Assembly: GCA_951799445.1 (NCBI GenBank)
Contig: OX637297.1
Location: 4,278,001 to 4,342,000, forward strand
DNA length: 64,000 nt
DNA from: Pseudisothecium myosuroides
Taxonomy: Eukaryota; Streptophyta; Bryopsida; Hypnales; Lembophyllaceae
Direction of reading: 5' to 3'
In this document: positions 1 through 11,048 of the stretch, in pieces
Numbering within the stretch: the first letter of the stretch is position 1
Layout of the letters: each line of letters begins with the position of its first letter
The notes under the pieces: model-generated
Seen by the model: only the letters and a program-made list of their open reading frames with translations
What the model was told of the DNA's origin: nothing
The model's database searches: none
Made by a program: the position numbers and the translations under genes

Positions 1-160
1 GGGGACCGAACTGGGGCCCCAACTGCCTGCCGGACCAAGCCTGGCCTCCCGGCTGGCTGGCTAGCTACTGGGGGGTCGGGTTCAAACAAAATAAATAAAT
101 AATTTATTTATTTGTTTTCTTTTGATATCGGATGATGTGACCTAGTCTGTTCTGGCTCTC

Positions 161-264
161 GACTTGATCTGGTCTGTTTGGTTCCCGACTTGATCTGGTC
201 TGTTTGGTTCTCGACTTGATCTGGTCTGTTTGGTTCTCGACTTGATCTGGTCTGTTTTGGCTCT
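161..264. repeat. 26-bp minisatellite, four copies
   Basis: GACTTGATCTGG recurs at 161, 187, 213 and 239, an exact 26-bp period. It is internal to U1. Confidence 0.85.
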
Positions 265-309
265 GGACCTTGACTACTAAGGGAAAACTGGATTTTTGGG
301 CAAACTGGA

Positions 310-605
310 TTTTTGGTGAACTAAGGGAAAGAAAACTTGGAGAAAATAGAACTTGGGGAAAACAACTTGGAGAAAATAGGACTTGAGGGAAATAGAACTT
401 GGGGAAAATAAGACTTGGAAAAAATAGAACTTGGGGAAAATAGGACTTGAGGGAAATAGAACTTGGGGAAAATAAGACTTGGGGAAAATAGAACTTGGGG
501 AAAATAGAACTTGGGGAACAACTTAGTCACACTAAAACTTGGGGAACACTCAGACTCACTAAACACTTGGGGAGCAACTTAGACACACTAAACACTTGGG
601 GAACA
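310..605. repeat. Purine-rich minisatellite of about 20 bp
   Basis: Many variants of AACTTGGGGAAAATAG follow head to tail, with a period of about 20 bp. They leave an open but low-complexity frame on the minus strand (F, P, S and K rich), which I do not regard as a gene. It is part of U1; a degraded counterpart lies near 3,640-3,960 in U2. Confidence 0.8.
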
Positions 606-837
606 ACTAAACTTCACTAAATGCAAAGGAACCTACATATCTTGGAAGCTAAACTCTGGAGGTTTCCACAAAGGTCTTGGAAACTAGACTTTGGAACTAA
701 ACACGAGGGAGGTGCAAAGCTTCGCCGTTACATTGGTTTTAACACCAACTTTAGGACTTCTTGGCACCTCGGGGGTTCAAAGCTCCGCCGTCTACACTTT
801 TAACACACGCTTTAGGACTTCAACTTTGTCACTAGTT

Positions 838-1090
838 CAAAGCTTCGTCGTCCCGGAGGGGGGTCCACTCAACAAGGAGAAGATTAGAAGAGGGTTTGAG
901 ATAACTTAGAAAACATGCACAAAGGAGGTTCAAAGCTTCGCCGTCCCGGAGGGGGGTCCACTCAACAAGGAGAAGATTAGAAGAGGGTTTGGGATAACTT
1001 TAGAAAACATGCACAAAGGAGGTTCAAAGCTTCGCCGTCCCGGAGGGGGGTCCACTCAACAAAGAGAAGGTTAGAAGAAGGTGTAAGAAA
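838..1090. repeat. Tandem repeat of about 100 bp inside U1
   Basis: The phrase TTCAAAGCTTCGCCGTC followed by a run of Gs and GGTCCACTCAACAA occurs three times in a row, roughly 90-100 bp apart. U3 (22,320-22,470) and U2 on the other strand (3,300-3,600) carry variants. It also occurs singly within U, so this is local amplification of one module. Confidence 0.75.
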
Positions 1091-1808
1091 AAACACAAAG
1101 AGAAAACACACAAGTTAGACCACGTGGCAACACAAAGCTCACACGCTAAAGGCCCCCCAAAGCGGCATCGCCAAGGTACGGTGGGGGGTGACTTTAGGAT
1201 TAGTGCAAGATACAAAAAGACTCTTAAACTTCACAAATTAGACCACAACACGTACAAGAGGGAGAGAGAGGCTCTCCACTTACAACAAGGTACCAAAAAC
1301 TTCACAAAAGAGTACACAAAGCAAGGTAGAAGGACCCCCAAGGACCTTCAAAGCTTGAAAATAAGCAACAATGGAGCCAAAAGTGCTCCGAAAACACACG
1401 TAGAGGTTTTTGGCTTCAAACGCCAAAATATCTAAAATAACTTGGACCCACGGACCCAAAACAAGAATTGGGGGTGTTCTAGAGAGAGAAATGGGGCCCT
1501 TATATAGGTTTCCAAGGGCTCACCCCTCCCTCTAGAGTTCTAAGGTAACCTTATCAACGGGGATTTTCATCCTCATCCTCAAAGATTTTCATCCTACATC
1601 CTAAATTTCTACTTCTACCATCTATACTAGACCAACATCCTAACTTTTGGAGATTAGCTCCAATCGCCAAACGGATTGCGCCGTTGGATCTAGATCGCCG
1701 TGTTTAGTCCTAAACTCGCCTACCCCCCGTACGGAGGCCAAAAACCCATCGTAGGCTAATTTAGTTTAAAAACCAAATCGTGGTAAAATCCTAGATCTTG
1801 GGGGTCTC

Positions 1809-2183
1809 CTATTTTGAGAAATGTGAATAGCCTAGGGTCTCCGATAGGTGCGAGAGAGTCGGAAAGGGCTTTTGGTTGACTTCGTTTCGCCATCGTATGG
1901 TCTCGGAATGCCGGTCAACGTGGCGGGGACCCCGCCACGTGGTTAATTCCCGAGGAATCTCGCCGGTTCGGATACTTGTCGCTATCGGAATGTCGTGAAA
2001 CTTCACGGAGCGCATTATTATCATAAAACAAGCTAGTCTAATTTTTAGTGAGATTTTATTGTAACCTGGGTAATTTCCATGAAATTCCCGTTGGAGGTTA
2101 GGAGGGTTGACCACCCGGAAAAAGGTTCTCCTGCAAGTCGGAAGATGCCGGGATTTTTCACGTGACCTCTCAGGGATTCGCAT
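1809..2183 (-). other. 124-codon open frame conserved in three U copies
   Basis: The same 124-codon minus-strand frame is open in U1 (1,809-2,183), U3 (23,213-23,587) and U4 (27,748-28,122), with about ten amino-acid differences. Because the DNA of the three copies is very similar, an open frame could survive without selection. The product is basic, shows no motif I recognise and has no signal or membrane segment. The same interval contains a GC-rich inverted repeat (GGCGGGGACCCCGCC). It could be a small accessory protein, but chance conservation is more likely. Confidence 0.25.
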
Positions 2184-2797
2184 GAAAGACGTGCGGGTGT
2201 GTTTTCGTACCTGGCACGATTGGTCAATGGAGATTTACAACTGGCCATCTCCTCGAATTAGCGACGGTGCGGGAATCTTCTGCAGGTGGAGGAATCTTGG
2301 CGAACCGATTTCGCCGTTGGACTCCTGGCATGGGATTCACCCTAGAACACCATCCTTGGGCTGTAGATTCCTCCACGGGCCCGGTCTTGCATGAGTGGCT
2401 CCTGCATGCTAACAATCGGGATTTTGGGAATTCGTCGATCTAATGGGGAATTCTAAATCTAACTCTAGGACCCGACCTAGTGGCCTCGTTGTGGATCCCT
2501 CGGACCAACCTAGCCATGAATCGCCACATTCATGGTGGGATTTAGCCCTTTTGGGGCTGTGTGACTCGAATCCTCCAAATCTAACCTTTTCGTTATTTCT
2601 ATACTATTTTTAGGCAAGGTTTGGGGGATTCTAAGTAAAAAACACAAATCTAGATCAAATACTATAATGGGTATGACACAACCCTATTTCGGTTCTACAC
2701 TCTTTCTATGGATTTTTCTATACTTTTATCAATTTTAAATTGCAAATTTCCAAAAAAATAATTCTACAAGTCCCAAGTGACAAATTGGGAGCTCACA

Positions 2798-4224
2798 GAT
2801 GAGGATGAAAATCCAAGTTGATAAGGTTACCTTAGAACTCTAGAGGGAGGGGTGGGCCCTTGAAAACTTATATAAGGGCCCCATTTCTCTCTCTAGAACA
2901 CCCCCAATTCTTGTTTTGGATCCGTGAGTCTAAGTTATTTTGACATTTGAAGCCAAAAACCTCTACGGTATTTTTGGAGCACTTTTGGCTCTATTGCTGT
3001 TGTTTTTCAAGCTTTGAAGGTCCTTAGGGGTCCTTTTACTTTGCCTTGTGTACTCTTTGTGCTCTTGTTGTGAGTTGGGCGATTATTATATACTTTGTGT
3101 GTCCTTCTTGTGCCCTCGTGAGTTAGCTTTGGTGGTTCTAGGAGTCTTTTTGAATCTTGCACTAACCCTAGAGTACCCCCCCACCGTACCTTGGCAATGC
3201 CACTGTGGAGGGCCTTTAGAGTGTGATTTTGTTGTGTTACCACGTGTCTTAACTTGTGTGTTCTTTTAAGTACGTTGTTGCCTTTATCTAATATTTTCCT
3301 TGTTGAGTGGACCCCCCTCCAAGATGGCGAAACTTTGAACCTCCTTTCCATATTTTCTTTGAGTTTATTCCAAGCTTTGAACCCCCATGAATGTATACTT
3401 TAAATGTTTTATTTTTTCCTCTTCTAAAGTCTCCCTTGTTGTGTGGACTCCCCTTGGAGACGGCGAAGCTTTGAACTTGTGAGTAAGTCAAAGTCCTAAA
3501 GCGTGTGTTAAACGGTTTCGGATGGCGGAGCTTTGAACCTTCGGAGTGCCACAAAGTCCTAAAGTTGGTGTTAAACCCAACTTAGCGGCAAAGCTTTGAA
3601 CCTCCCCGGTGTTTATTTCCAAGATCTTTGCTTCCAAGTTATGTAGGGTTTTTTTTGTGTTTGGCAAGTTCCGTGTTCCCAAGTTTTTAGTTTGTCTAGT
3701 TCCTCGAAGTCTAGTTTCTCCCCAAGTTTTAGTTGTCTTGTTTCCCCCAAGTCTAGTTTTTTTTTCCAAGATTTTTTGCAGGTCTAGATTTTCCAAATTC
3801 TTTTTTTTTGTGTGAGTCTAGCCTATCTAAGTCCAGTTCAAAAACCGGCAAAAGATAAAAAAAAAACAAGTCTAGTTCCGACGGTCCAGTTCGAACAGTC
3901 CAGTTCAACAATCCAGTTCAAACAATCCAATTACAAAAAAAACAATATATAAAAAAATCAATTAATTAATTATTAATTGATTGATTACAACCTGATCCCC
4001 CAGCCACTAGCCAAGCCGGCAGCCGAGGGAGCCAGGCAGCAGGTTGTGCTTGGTCTAGGGCCCCAGGCTCACACATTCTTTTTTTTTTAATTCTTTTCCT
4101 TTTCATGAACAAAAAGAAAAGATGTTGGATTTGATGGGCTAGGGGTAGAGTAGGAAAATAGGACTTAGGGAGAAGAGTCTAAAAAAGGGAAGGGGGAGAA
4201 TAGAAACAACACCTCCACATGCAC
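2798..4224 (-). mobile_element. U2, proximal part (minus orientation)
   Basis: This is the reverse complement of the first part of U1/U3. It includes a TTATATAAGGGCCCC box at about 2,867, the CAAAGCTTCGCCGTC-type modules and the GC-rich end with GCCGGC and GGCAGC repeats near 4,000-4,070. It starts exactly where U1 ends and stops where C-type copy A begins. The remainder resumes at 11,049. U2 therefore was the host of both U1 and copy A. Confidence 0.7.
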
Positions 4225-4693
4225 TATGGAAGTATGCAACATCCGGAAATCCAAAAATATATATATATAGGAGTAAAATAGGTGGGAGTTTTTCAAATTT
4301 TTGCATAAGCATAGGTAATTAGAAGCTAAAAATTATAATTAGAAAATAATAATTTACTAGGAACACTAAAATTCTAATTAGGGTTCTGGAACTAGTCGGA
4401 ATCAGTAGCCGGAACCCGGAAAGTTCCGGATCGTTGGGACCATACGCCCGTTCCGGCTAGGGAACATACACCCCGTTCCGACTAGGGAACATACGGGAAC
4501 TAGGTCGGGTCGGGGGAACTTGGGATCCCCAATAGTACTTAAACCCTACCGCCATCCTCATTTCTCATTTCTCCTCCTTGTTTTACCACAGCGTGCTTAG
4601 TGAGTGAAAGAGTGGTGAGTTAGGATCGCATTAAGGAGAAAAAGGGAGGCCGGTGCCGTTTGCACCTGATTGTTTTAGGTGGCGGTAGTCATG

Positions 4694-5065
4694 GCCAAGG
4701 TCAGTCAACCCTGGAGGGCGGTAGTGACAGCTTGAATGATTAGTCTGGGTATTCCTTTTGATCCGGATTGCCTCCGTGAATCGGAACGCAATTTGGAGAT
4801 CATGGGGTGTCTCGGGTTTCTGCACAGGCCATGGAACATTCGGAGTGAGGAAATGATTGAAGAACTCATTTCCGGAGTTCCCAATCAGTACTAGTTAACC
4901 GTTAGAGGTCTTCCTAGGGCTTGAACCCCAGAGTTGTGGGCCAAGGTGTACTTTGTCCCAGACAGAGGATCCGGATTAGCCACCGGGTCGGATAAGTTCG
5001 CGGCCGAGATATTCCGGAACCAGGCTGATCCAAAGGAGGGTTACGTCGCGAGTAATTGTAAGAGT
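4694..5065 (+). pseudogene. gag-like ORF of copy A, 5' part
   Basis: This frame follows the N-terminal third of the intact C-type ORF. It has the conserved start ATGGCC, the segment around EIMGC, the pair PWN and the motif TPELWAKVYF. It carries stops at 4,893 (TAG) and 4,922 (TGA, where the intact copy has TGG). It is cut at about 5,065 by element E and resumes near 8,405. It cannot encode a full product. Confidence 0.6.
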
Positions 5066-8000
5066 TGTCACAGCACAGAGTAAGCAATTTCCCTGTTATA
5101 CTCCCCAAAATCACTCTAGAGTATAACAAAGTGACTCTAAAGATCGAACCCACAAGATCTCGTGAAGTATCTAGCCTTATTTAGTATCGAAGCTCAGTCA
5201 GTATCCAAATTCCACTTTCCGGTCCTAGATCTAAAACCGGAAACACCAAAACACCGAAAATTACGACCAGACCTTTCTCTCTCTTTCCGGTTTGTCTACC
5301 TATCCGGTCCTGTAAAACTACCACAATCCCAAGATTCTCTAACTTTCGATCCTGGGCACTCCTCTTGACTGATCCGTTCCGGTCCACTCACATACACTCT
5401 TACTCTTATCCGGTTTAGTTTTGCCTCTGTTTTACCATCAAAGGGTTCGCCGCTTGCTTTTGAGAGTGGCAGGCCCGCCACTCCTTCCGTGACTTATAGT
5501 GGCTGAAGCCCCACTGTCCCATTTTCTAATCTTCTAAGCTACTCTAGATCCGGTTTGGTCCTTCACAGCTACCCAAATAGCAATCCGGATTGCAGAACAC
5601 ACAAAGACCCCCCATACGATCCTCTCATACTACAATGACCTCGGTGCCACCTCCTATCTGTGCGAAGTTGGATGGTTACAAGTGTACCCGTCCGTGCCAA
5701 CATTTTCTAAAGTTCTTCCGTTTACCAACTAGGGTGGTGAGACCTCACAGGAGATCGAACACTCAACCGGATTTTCCACCCAGGAGTTCTAGTGCGACTA
5801 AGGAATCCCTCCCTATCCGCCCAGCCTAACAACGGCTTTCTCACCCGGAATTCTAAACTCTAGACATGCTAAGGAACTGAAGTTCACTCCCAACTCTCTA
5901 CTACCCTCTCACATGCACTTAGAATTGAAAATAAAATACCAAGGGGAGACATCTCTCACAAAATCTGTATGCGCCTTCCTAACTCCTCACCATACAGCCC
6001 TGCCACACTCGAGAGAGACATACAACAAGAAGCAAATAGAAAACTCAAGAAAAATTCAAGAGAAAAGACTCCTCGCCTCCCTCGCAGGGACTGGCTTTTA
6101 TACACAATTTAATATCTACAAAGGCAAAAAGGCCCCCAAAAATCCACGCGGAACTTTTGTTTTGATCCTATCCGGCCAGACCGGATCATCATCCAGTCCG
6201 GTCCACCCAATCCTATACTTTACAGAACTAAGTCCTTGCTACTCTGCAACCCCCTGATCCAACGTAGGACTCTTAGGATTCGTTTCCAGTTTGTTGAAGA
6301 CTTCCTCCAAGTTCCTGTTATGCTCCCTAGCTTCACGATCCGGGACGTTGGATCCTGGCAATGAATCCAGGTTGATGGTCCAAACAAGTTTCCGCCCACT
6401 CTTCTTCGACTGGGGAGTCTGATCCTTTCCTTCCCTTTGATCACCCCCAATCGGAAATGACTCTGGTAGCGAGAGATCCGAAAGATGGATCTCCTTGGAG
6501 TACATCGATCCGGTCAGCTTTTGGCTGCTCACCTCCATCCAGTTTGCTGCCTCTCATGCTCCCACCATTGCCGTGTCCACCTGCTCGATAAAGTCGGTCA
6601 AGATCCAAACCATCCGGAAACCGGATAGTTTCTTCTCTTTGAGCACTCCCTCGTCAAATAGCTTCGCCTTGGCGACGGCTGTTCCGGCTTCTCCGAAAGT
6701 GGCCTTCACCATCTTTGCTACCTTTTGAGTCTCTTCCGCCATCTCCCTAGTGGCGGTTACGTCTTCCTTGAAGGCAAAAATCTTTGCCTTCAACATGTCG
6801 ACCTCCTCCTAAAGTCGGCAAATCTCTGCTTCTTGCTTCCGAATTTTGGCCGGACTGGTGATGCATTCTGCTGCCTTCGTCGGAAGTTTGCTGTCCACTA
6901 GCGCATCCACCAACTTTCCGATCTTGGCGAGGATTATTTTTTTGACTTCCCAATCCGCTCGTACGTTGCAGAGGATGGAGATCAACTGTTCGAATGGATC
7001 ATCGGGATCCATTTTTGAGGAGACCATCTTCTCAACTTTTGGTCCCTTCTTGGGAGCGGATTTGTCACCAGGAGGTGTTCCTCTCCCTTGAGGAGGCGTC
7101 GTCTTCTGCCGCTTGGGAGGCGGCTTCTGCAGCTCCTCTTCCTCTGGATCGGATCCGGATCCGTCTTCTGATTTGTCATCTGTTTCCGACTCCCCATACT
7201 TCAGGAGAACTTCTTGAGTCTTCCATTCTTTCTCCTCTGTATCAGTGAGGAGTTGGTTGTGCTTGTAAAGATGGAAGAGATAGGGACACATGGGAGTGGC
7301 CCTATTCTTTCCAACCTTGATAACAAGCTAGGACACCAAATCGGAAAAGATCCAGGCCCAATCTGCTTTCTGTTCCCCGCTCAGGGCTCCAAAAATAAGG
7401 TTGCCGAGGGCTATCGTCACCCTCGTCGGCTCCTCCAAGTGGAGGATTGGAACCAAAAACTGGAAAAGGTTGCGGTGTCAGTCGTCTAAACAATCTAAGA
7501 CCGTGTATCCGTCCTTTGAGTCCATTGGTCCCCGGAACTTCCCTCGGATGAATTCATCCTTTCGGCTTGCCATCCCTAGACCTCCTACCCAGAAGTTGTA
7601 AACCTCTCTCCACATCTCTTCCGTCTAAAGGACCTGAAGTCCCCGGATGGTGTTGTCAAACTGATTTGACAACTTTCCCAGTAATTCTTTCACCATCCGT
7701 TCCTCCTTAAATCCCAAAGGTTTATCTATTGACCCTAGGCAACCCATCGCGGTGAGGTCTTCCATGAGCTAGGCCTTCTCCTGCTCCTCTGCGGAAATAA
7801 CCAAAATCACCTTCCGGAGCTTAACTACGGCTGCGAAGGAACTAAACGGCCCTGCTCTACTCTTGCAAAGTTGAGGCATGGACACAAACTAGGCTGGCCG
7901 AATCCTTACCAATACTACCTCACCCTGTCCTAGCCGCACGTTTTGTTCTTTACTTTCTCTCTTCCGATCTCAACCGGAAAACCACAAACCCTGCAAGTAC

Positions 8001-8404
8001 GGAAATCTAACCCTGCAGCACACTTAAACACACTTACGCACTCACGCACTCACACACTCACAGAAAATCAAGGCGCTAAAGAAACCTGGTACGCGCGGAG
8101 GAGCGTCTTCAGCAAACAGAGTTTGAAAAGAGTTGTAATTGGGGAGGTCAGCCCTTTTATAGTCTCAGGGCTCTAGATGTGTCATCATGACCTAATCCAT
8201 TCCAGCCCTAATCCAGTCCAGATCTAATCCGCTCCAATCCTAATCTGTGTTGGCTTCCGTTTAGATCCGGGTGGTCCACTACTTCCGTTCCTCTGTTTAT
8301 TTTTATTTTTTCATTATCCCTTAGTTGGATCTGGATCCCCATTAATAATTTCCGTTCCGAGTTTGGAGTAACTAAGAAAAAACCAAAAATTCACATTGCG
8401 AGAG
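5066..8404 (-). mobile_element. Element E: divergent C-related element nested in copy A
   Basis: It interrupts the gag-like frame of copy A: the host frame stops at about 5,065 and continues at about 8,405. AGAGT on the left and GGAGT on the right may be a decayed target duplication. On the minus strand it carries a diverged gag-like frame (see 6,239-7,880) and a decayed version of the family hairpin near 5,433. Its 3' end begins TGTCACAGC when read on the plus strand. Ends are approximate. Confidence 0.6.
6239..7880 (-). pseudogene. gag-like ORF of element E, broken by stops
   Basis: Read on the minus strand from ATGCCTCAAC near 7,880, one frame stays open over long stretches and matches the C-type ORF in order: MGCLGS, NQFDNTIRG, a GMAS segment, LVPILHLEEPTRVTIA, GNLIFGAL, SPYLFHLY-like CPYLFHLYKH, an acidic tract, a KRQK basic patch and a helical region. 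Internal stops are mostly TAG at places where a glutamine fits, plus one TGA after an LDD segment. The family is a plant repeat-borne gag-like or plant-mobile-domain-like protein. I recognise no zinc knuckle, protease or reverse transcriptase. Confidence 0.6.
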
Positions 8405-9957
8405 GAGTTCCTGAAACCAGCAACGACTTGAGTTTCTCAACCCGATCCTGTATCCGGAAAAGCCCACCTAAATCACTGTCACTGTGACAAACACGATATT
8501 TAGAGCTCTAGAGGATAGGGAGAATCCGGCTCCTAGACCTGTCAGTTGGGGAGTGATCATTCACTCCATAGTGGATAAGTTAGCGAACAACGTTGCTAGT
8601 AAGAGGTCTAGTCCAATTAGCCCCTACCTCTTCCACCTTTATCATTTGGAAGAGATGCTTAGCGATCTAGAAATGGTCGCGTACCGGAAGGGGGAAAGCC
8701 TCCGGAAGTATGGGCTCTTCCCGAAAGATGAATCGGATCATTCCGATTTAGAGGAAGAGGAACCGGAACAAGAACACGGATCGCCCAGTCATCCCAAAAA
8801 GCACCGGAAGTCCATTGATCTGGGTGCTCGAGGGAAGCAAGAAGTCGGAGAGCCGGAGCAACCCCAAAATCCACTACCGGAACTGGATCAGTTCGAGGCC
8901 ACCATTAATTGGTTGAGGGCCACCAAGGGGCAGAACAAAAAGATGACGGCTCTAATCTGGGACGTGTGCAGGAGATTGGGCGTGACGGAAGAAGCCCAAA
9001 TTTCAGATCCGGAAGCGGTTCGTCAGTTGGAAGGATGGATCCTAGCCTTAGAGCGAGAATGAGACCACTTCCAAGAGCATGCCGGCTGGGCGGAAAGGGA
9101 AATGAACGTCGCCAACAAGAGAGTGACGGAAGCCACGGACCTTGTCCGCAATGTGAGGGAGCTGATTGATCAGCCGGCGGATGTGCTCACAAGGGCCACT
9201 CTTTAGAATTCCCAGATGGTGAAGGAAGATCACATTGTCAGAACAAAGGTGGTCACCATCTTAATCGACTTCGAAGTCCGGATTGAGACGATGCTGAAGG
9301 AGATACGCCAGCTATTAGGTAATCTCGATCCGCTCTTAGGGTTGGACCAAGCGATATTTGAAGATCTGTCGGGTACAGAGTTTCACGACAGAGTTGCACA
9401 ACCACATCCTTCCCCGCAGTCAGCAACTAAGACCAGATCTGTTGCTGGAACATCATCGGCCGTGAAAAAAAGTTTGCGAGTCAGGTAGGATCCGGAATCC
9501 AGACCGGATCCAGAAACGACCCCGCAGACCACCTTAGTGAAGAACATATTTCCAGCTGCACCAACCGAAAGACAAGCATCGGTGAATCTCTTCCCTCTCC
9601 TTCTGATTTCTTCTAGTTTGGTTATAGCAGGACTCTCTGGAAGTGTGCAGAATCTAGCCCGGACCGATCCGGGAAGATTTAGCCACTTGCGACAACCTTC
9701 TCCCCATCGTGAACTTCCACCCGCACCGGCCAACTTCGTGGACCTCACGCAGCAGAAGACAAGGAGACGGCGGTTCCTTAAGAACAAAGCGGAAGAGGAA
9801 GAGGTAGAAGCGACTACGCAGTCTCAGTCGGAGGAAGATCTTCCCCCTCCTTGGACCTAGTCTAAAACAAGAAATACCCCACTCAAGAAACTAGTTGTGT
9901 CGACGCCCAAGGGCAGAACTTCAGCAAAGAAACCCTGGAAAGGTAGATGACTAGTTA
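8405..9957 (+). pseudogene. gag-like ORF of copy A, 3' part
   Basis: This continues the frame cut at 5,065. It contains the segment ENPAPRPVSWGVIIHS, the motif SPISPYLFHLYH, an acidic stretch, a long helical or coiled-coil region rich in E, Q and K, and a basic C-terminus. Stops interrupt it at 9,060 (TGA), 9,204 (TAG where other copies have TGG), 9,486 (TAG where the intact copy has CAG) and 9,858 (TAG). The longest uninterrupted piece is 8,484-9,062. Confidence 0.65.
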
Positions 9958-10768
9958 GGGCTGTAGTTGTGATGGTTAGGATTTTAGTTGGATAGTTAAG
10001 TTCCGGACCGGATTTCCCGGAATGTGGGGCCCGTAGTGCCGGTCTTTTCTTTGTTGTTAACGGCTTCCCGGTTTTTCCGGAACGGTCAATAGGACCGTTA
10101 CCCAGGTTTTTAGTTGGACCGTTAGGTTGCTTTTTGTTGGTTTTTAAGGGCAGGCTGGCTTGTTGGCCTGTCATTCCTTTTCTTGGAATTCAATCTAAGC
10201 ATTCAGGAGATCACCTTGTGGATTATTTTCTTGCGTATCGCGTCTATAGTCACTTGTGTGTGGATGTGCAAGTGAGGGTGTGCAAGGGAGGAGTCTGGAT
10301 TCTTTGGTAGAAAGATTTGGCTAAGTGTATTTTGCAGAGGAGTCTAGATTTGCAAGTGAGGAGCTTTGCATGGTCTTTAAATTGCTGGAACGGTGATCCG
10401 ATGGAGGTCTGGAAGTGGCTTGGAAGCTAGTCCAGAATTTGAAGAGCGGTTCCGTGCGGAGGTTAACAACCACCAGAGGAATATTTCCACCCACCGGAAG
10501 GTCTGCCAACCTCATGAGCGGTCAAAAGCTAGGAAGTCATTCCCTTAATTCCAGAGGTCCGAAATCTGTCATTGTAGTAGGGAAGAATTGAAGCAGTCTT
10601 GCGTGATCTACTTTCCGGAATAGTTACCTGGAAGTTGTGAGTGTGCCAAACATCCCCCAAACTCGACTAGTTATTCTTGGGTTGTGTTTTGTTTGTTTTT
10701 GAGAGAAGATAGTGTTGTGAGATTAAGAGTGGTGAAGTTCCTACCCCTTGGAAAGAGCAAATGCGGAC

Positions 10769-10789
10769 CCTCTGAGGATAAAACAGAGG
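10769..10789 (+). other. Conserved 3' hairpin of C-type element (copy A)
   Basis: A CCTCTG...CAGAGG inverted repeat encloses a 9-base loop (AGGATAAAA). The same hairpin is seen in H (24,690-24,710), in C (40,819-40,839, opposite strand) and, with changes, in G (about 15,614), F (about 62,315), E (about 5,433) and D (about 58,030). Its position near the 3' end suggests an RNA processing or packaging structure, but that is inference. Confidence 0.6.
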
Positions 10790-11048
10790 TACCAAAAACC
10801 TGCTTGTCAAATAGTCGGAACTTGAAAACCGGATAGAGCCGGATCTCGGTTAGAATCCAAAAATAAAATATTTCCAGAAAAGAGTTGTGAGTTGTGCAGA
10901 TCATCCACCGGATGGTCAACTTCTGGTTACTGTTAGTTCCGGAAACCTAAGATTGAGATAACTTCCGGATCCTCTTGGGACAATAACTTGAGTCATCTTA
11001 CCACCTTTTTGCGATAAGAATACTTACACCTAGGTTACGCGTACGACA

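Larger units (their letters stand above)
1..2797 (+). mobile_element. U1: 3' part of a U-type TGT...ACA element (5' end outside window)
   Basis: The sequence is shared at length with U3 (21.6-24.2 kb), and its last 1.25 kb is also shared with U4 (27.5-28.7 kb). All three end in GGGAGCTCACA. In U4 this end abuts a perfect 5-bp target duplication, so I place the right end of U1 at 2,797. The part seen holds three minisatellites, a conserved TATATAGG-type box near 1,500 and a 1.25-kb terminal segment. I see no convincing protein gene. The TGT...ACA ends and 5-bp duplications are typical of LTR retrotransposon DNA, so U could be a very long solo LTR or a non-autonomous element. U1 lies inside U2, which runs in the opposite direction, so 1-1,560 and 2,798-4,080 form a long inverted repeat. 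Confidence 0.7.
4225..11048 (+). mobile_element. C-type element copy A, interrupted by element E
   Basis: The start TATGGAAGTATGCAACATCC and the end GCGTACGACA match the ends of the complete C copy at 40,557-44,037. Flanks TGCAC (4,220-4,224) and CGCAC (11,049-11,053) look like a decayed 5-bp target duplication, and U2 sequence resumes immediately after. Inside are a 5' leader with a TACTTAAACCC box, a broken gag-like frame and a 1-kb 3' region with the conserved hairpin at 10,769-10,789. Element E splits the frame at about 5,066-8,404. Confidence 0.75.

Noticed and set aside
321..566. An 81-codon minus-strand frame rich in F, P and S
   Set aside because: It is a translation of a 20-bp minisatellite.
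1..4080. A TIR DNA transposon with 1.5-kb terminal repeats
   Set aside because: The inner junction coincides with the U end known from two other copies, and one arm continues beyond copy A; nested U elements explain it better.
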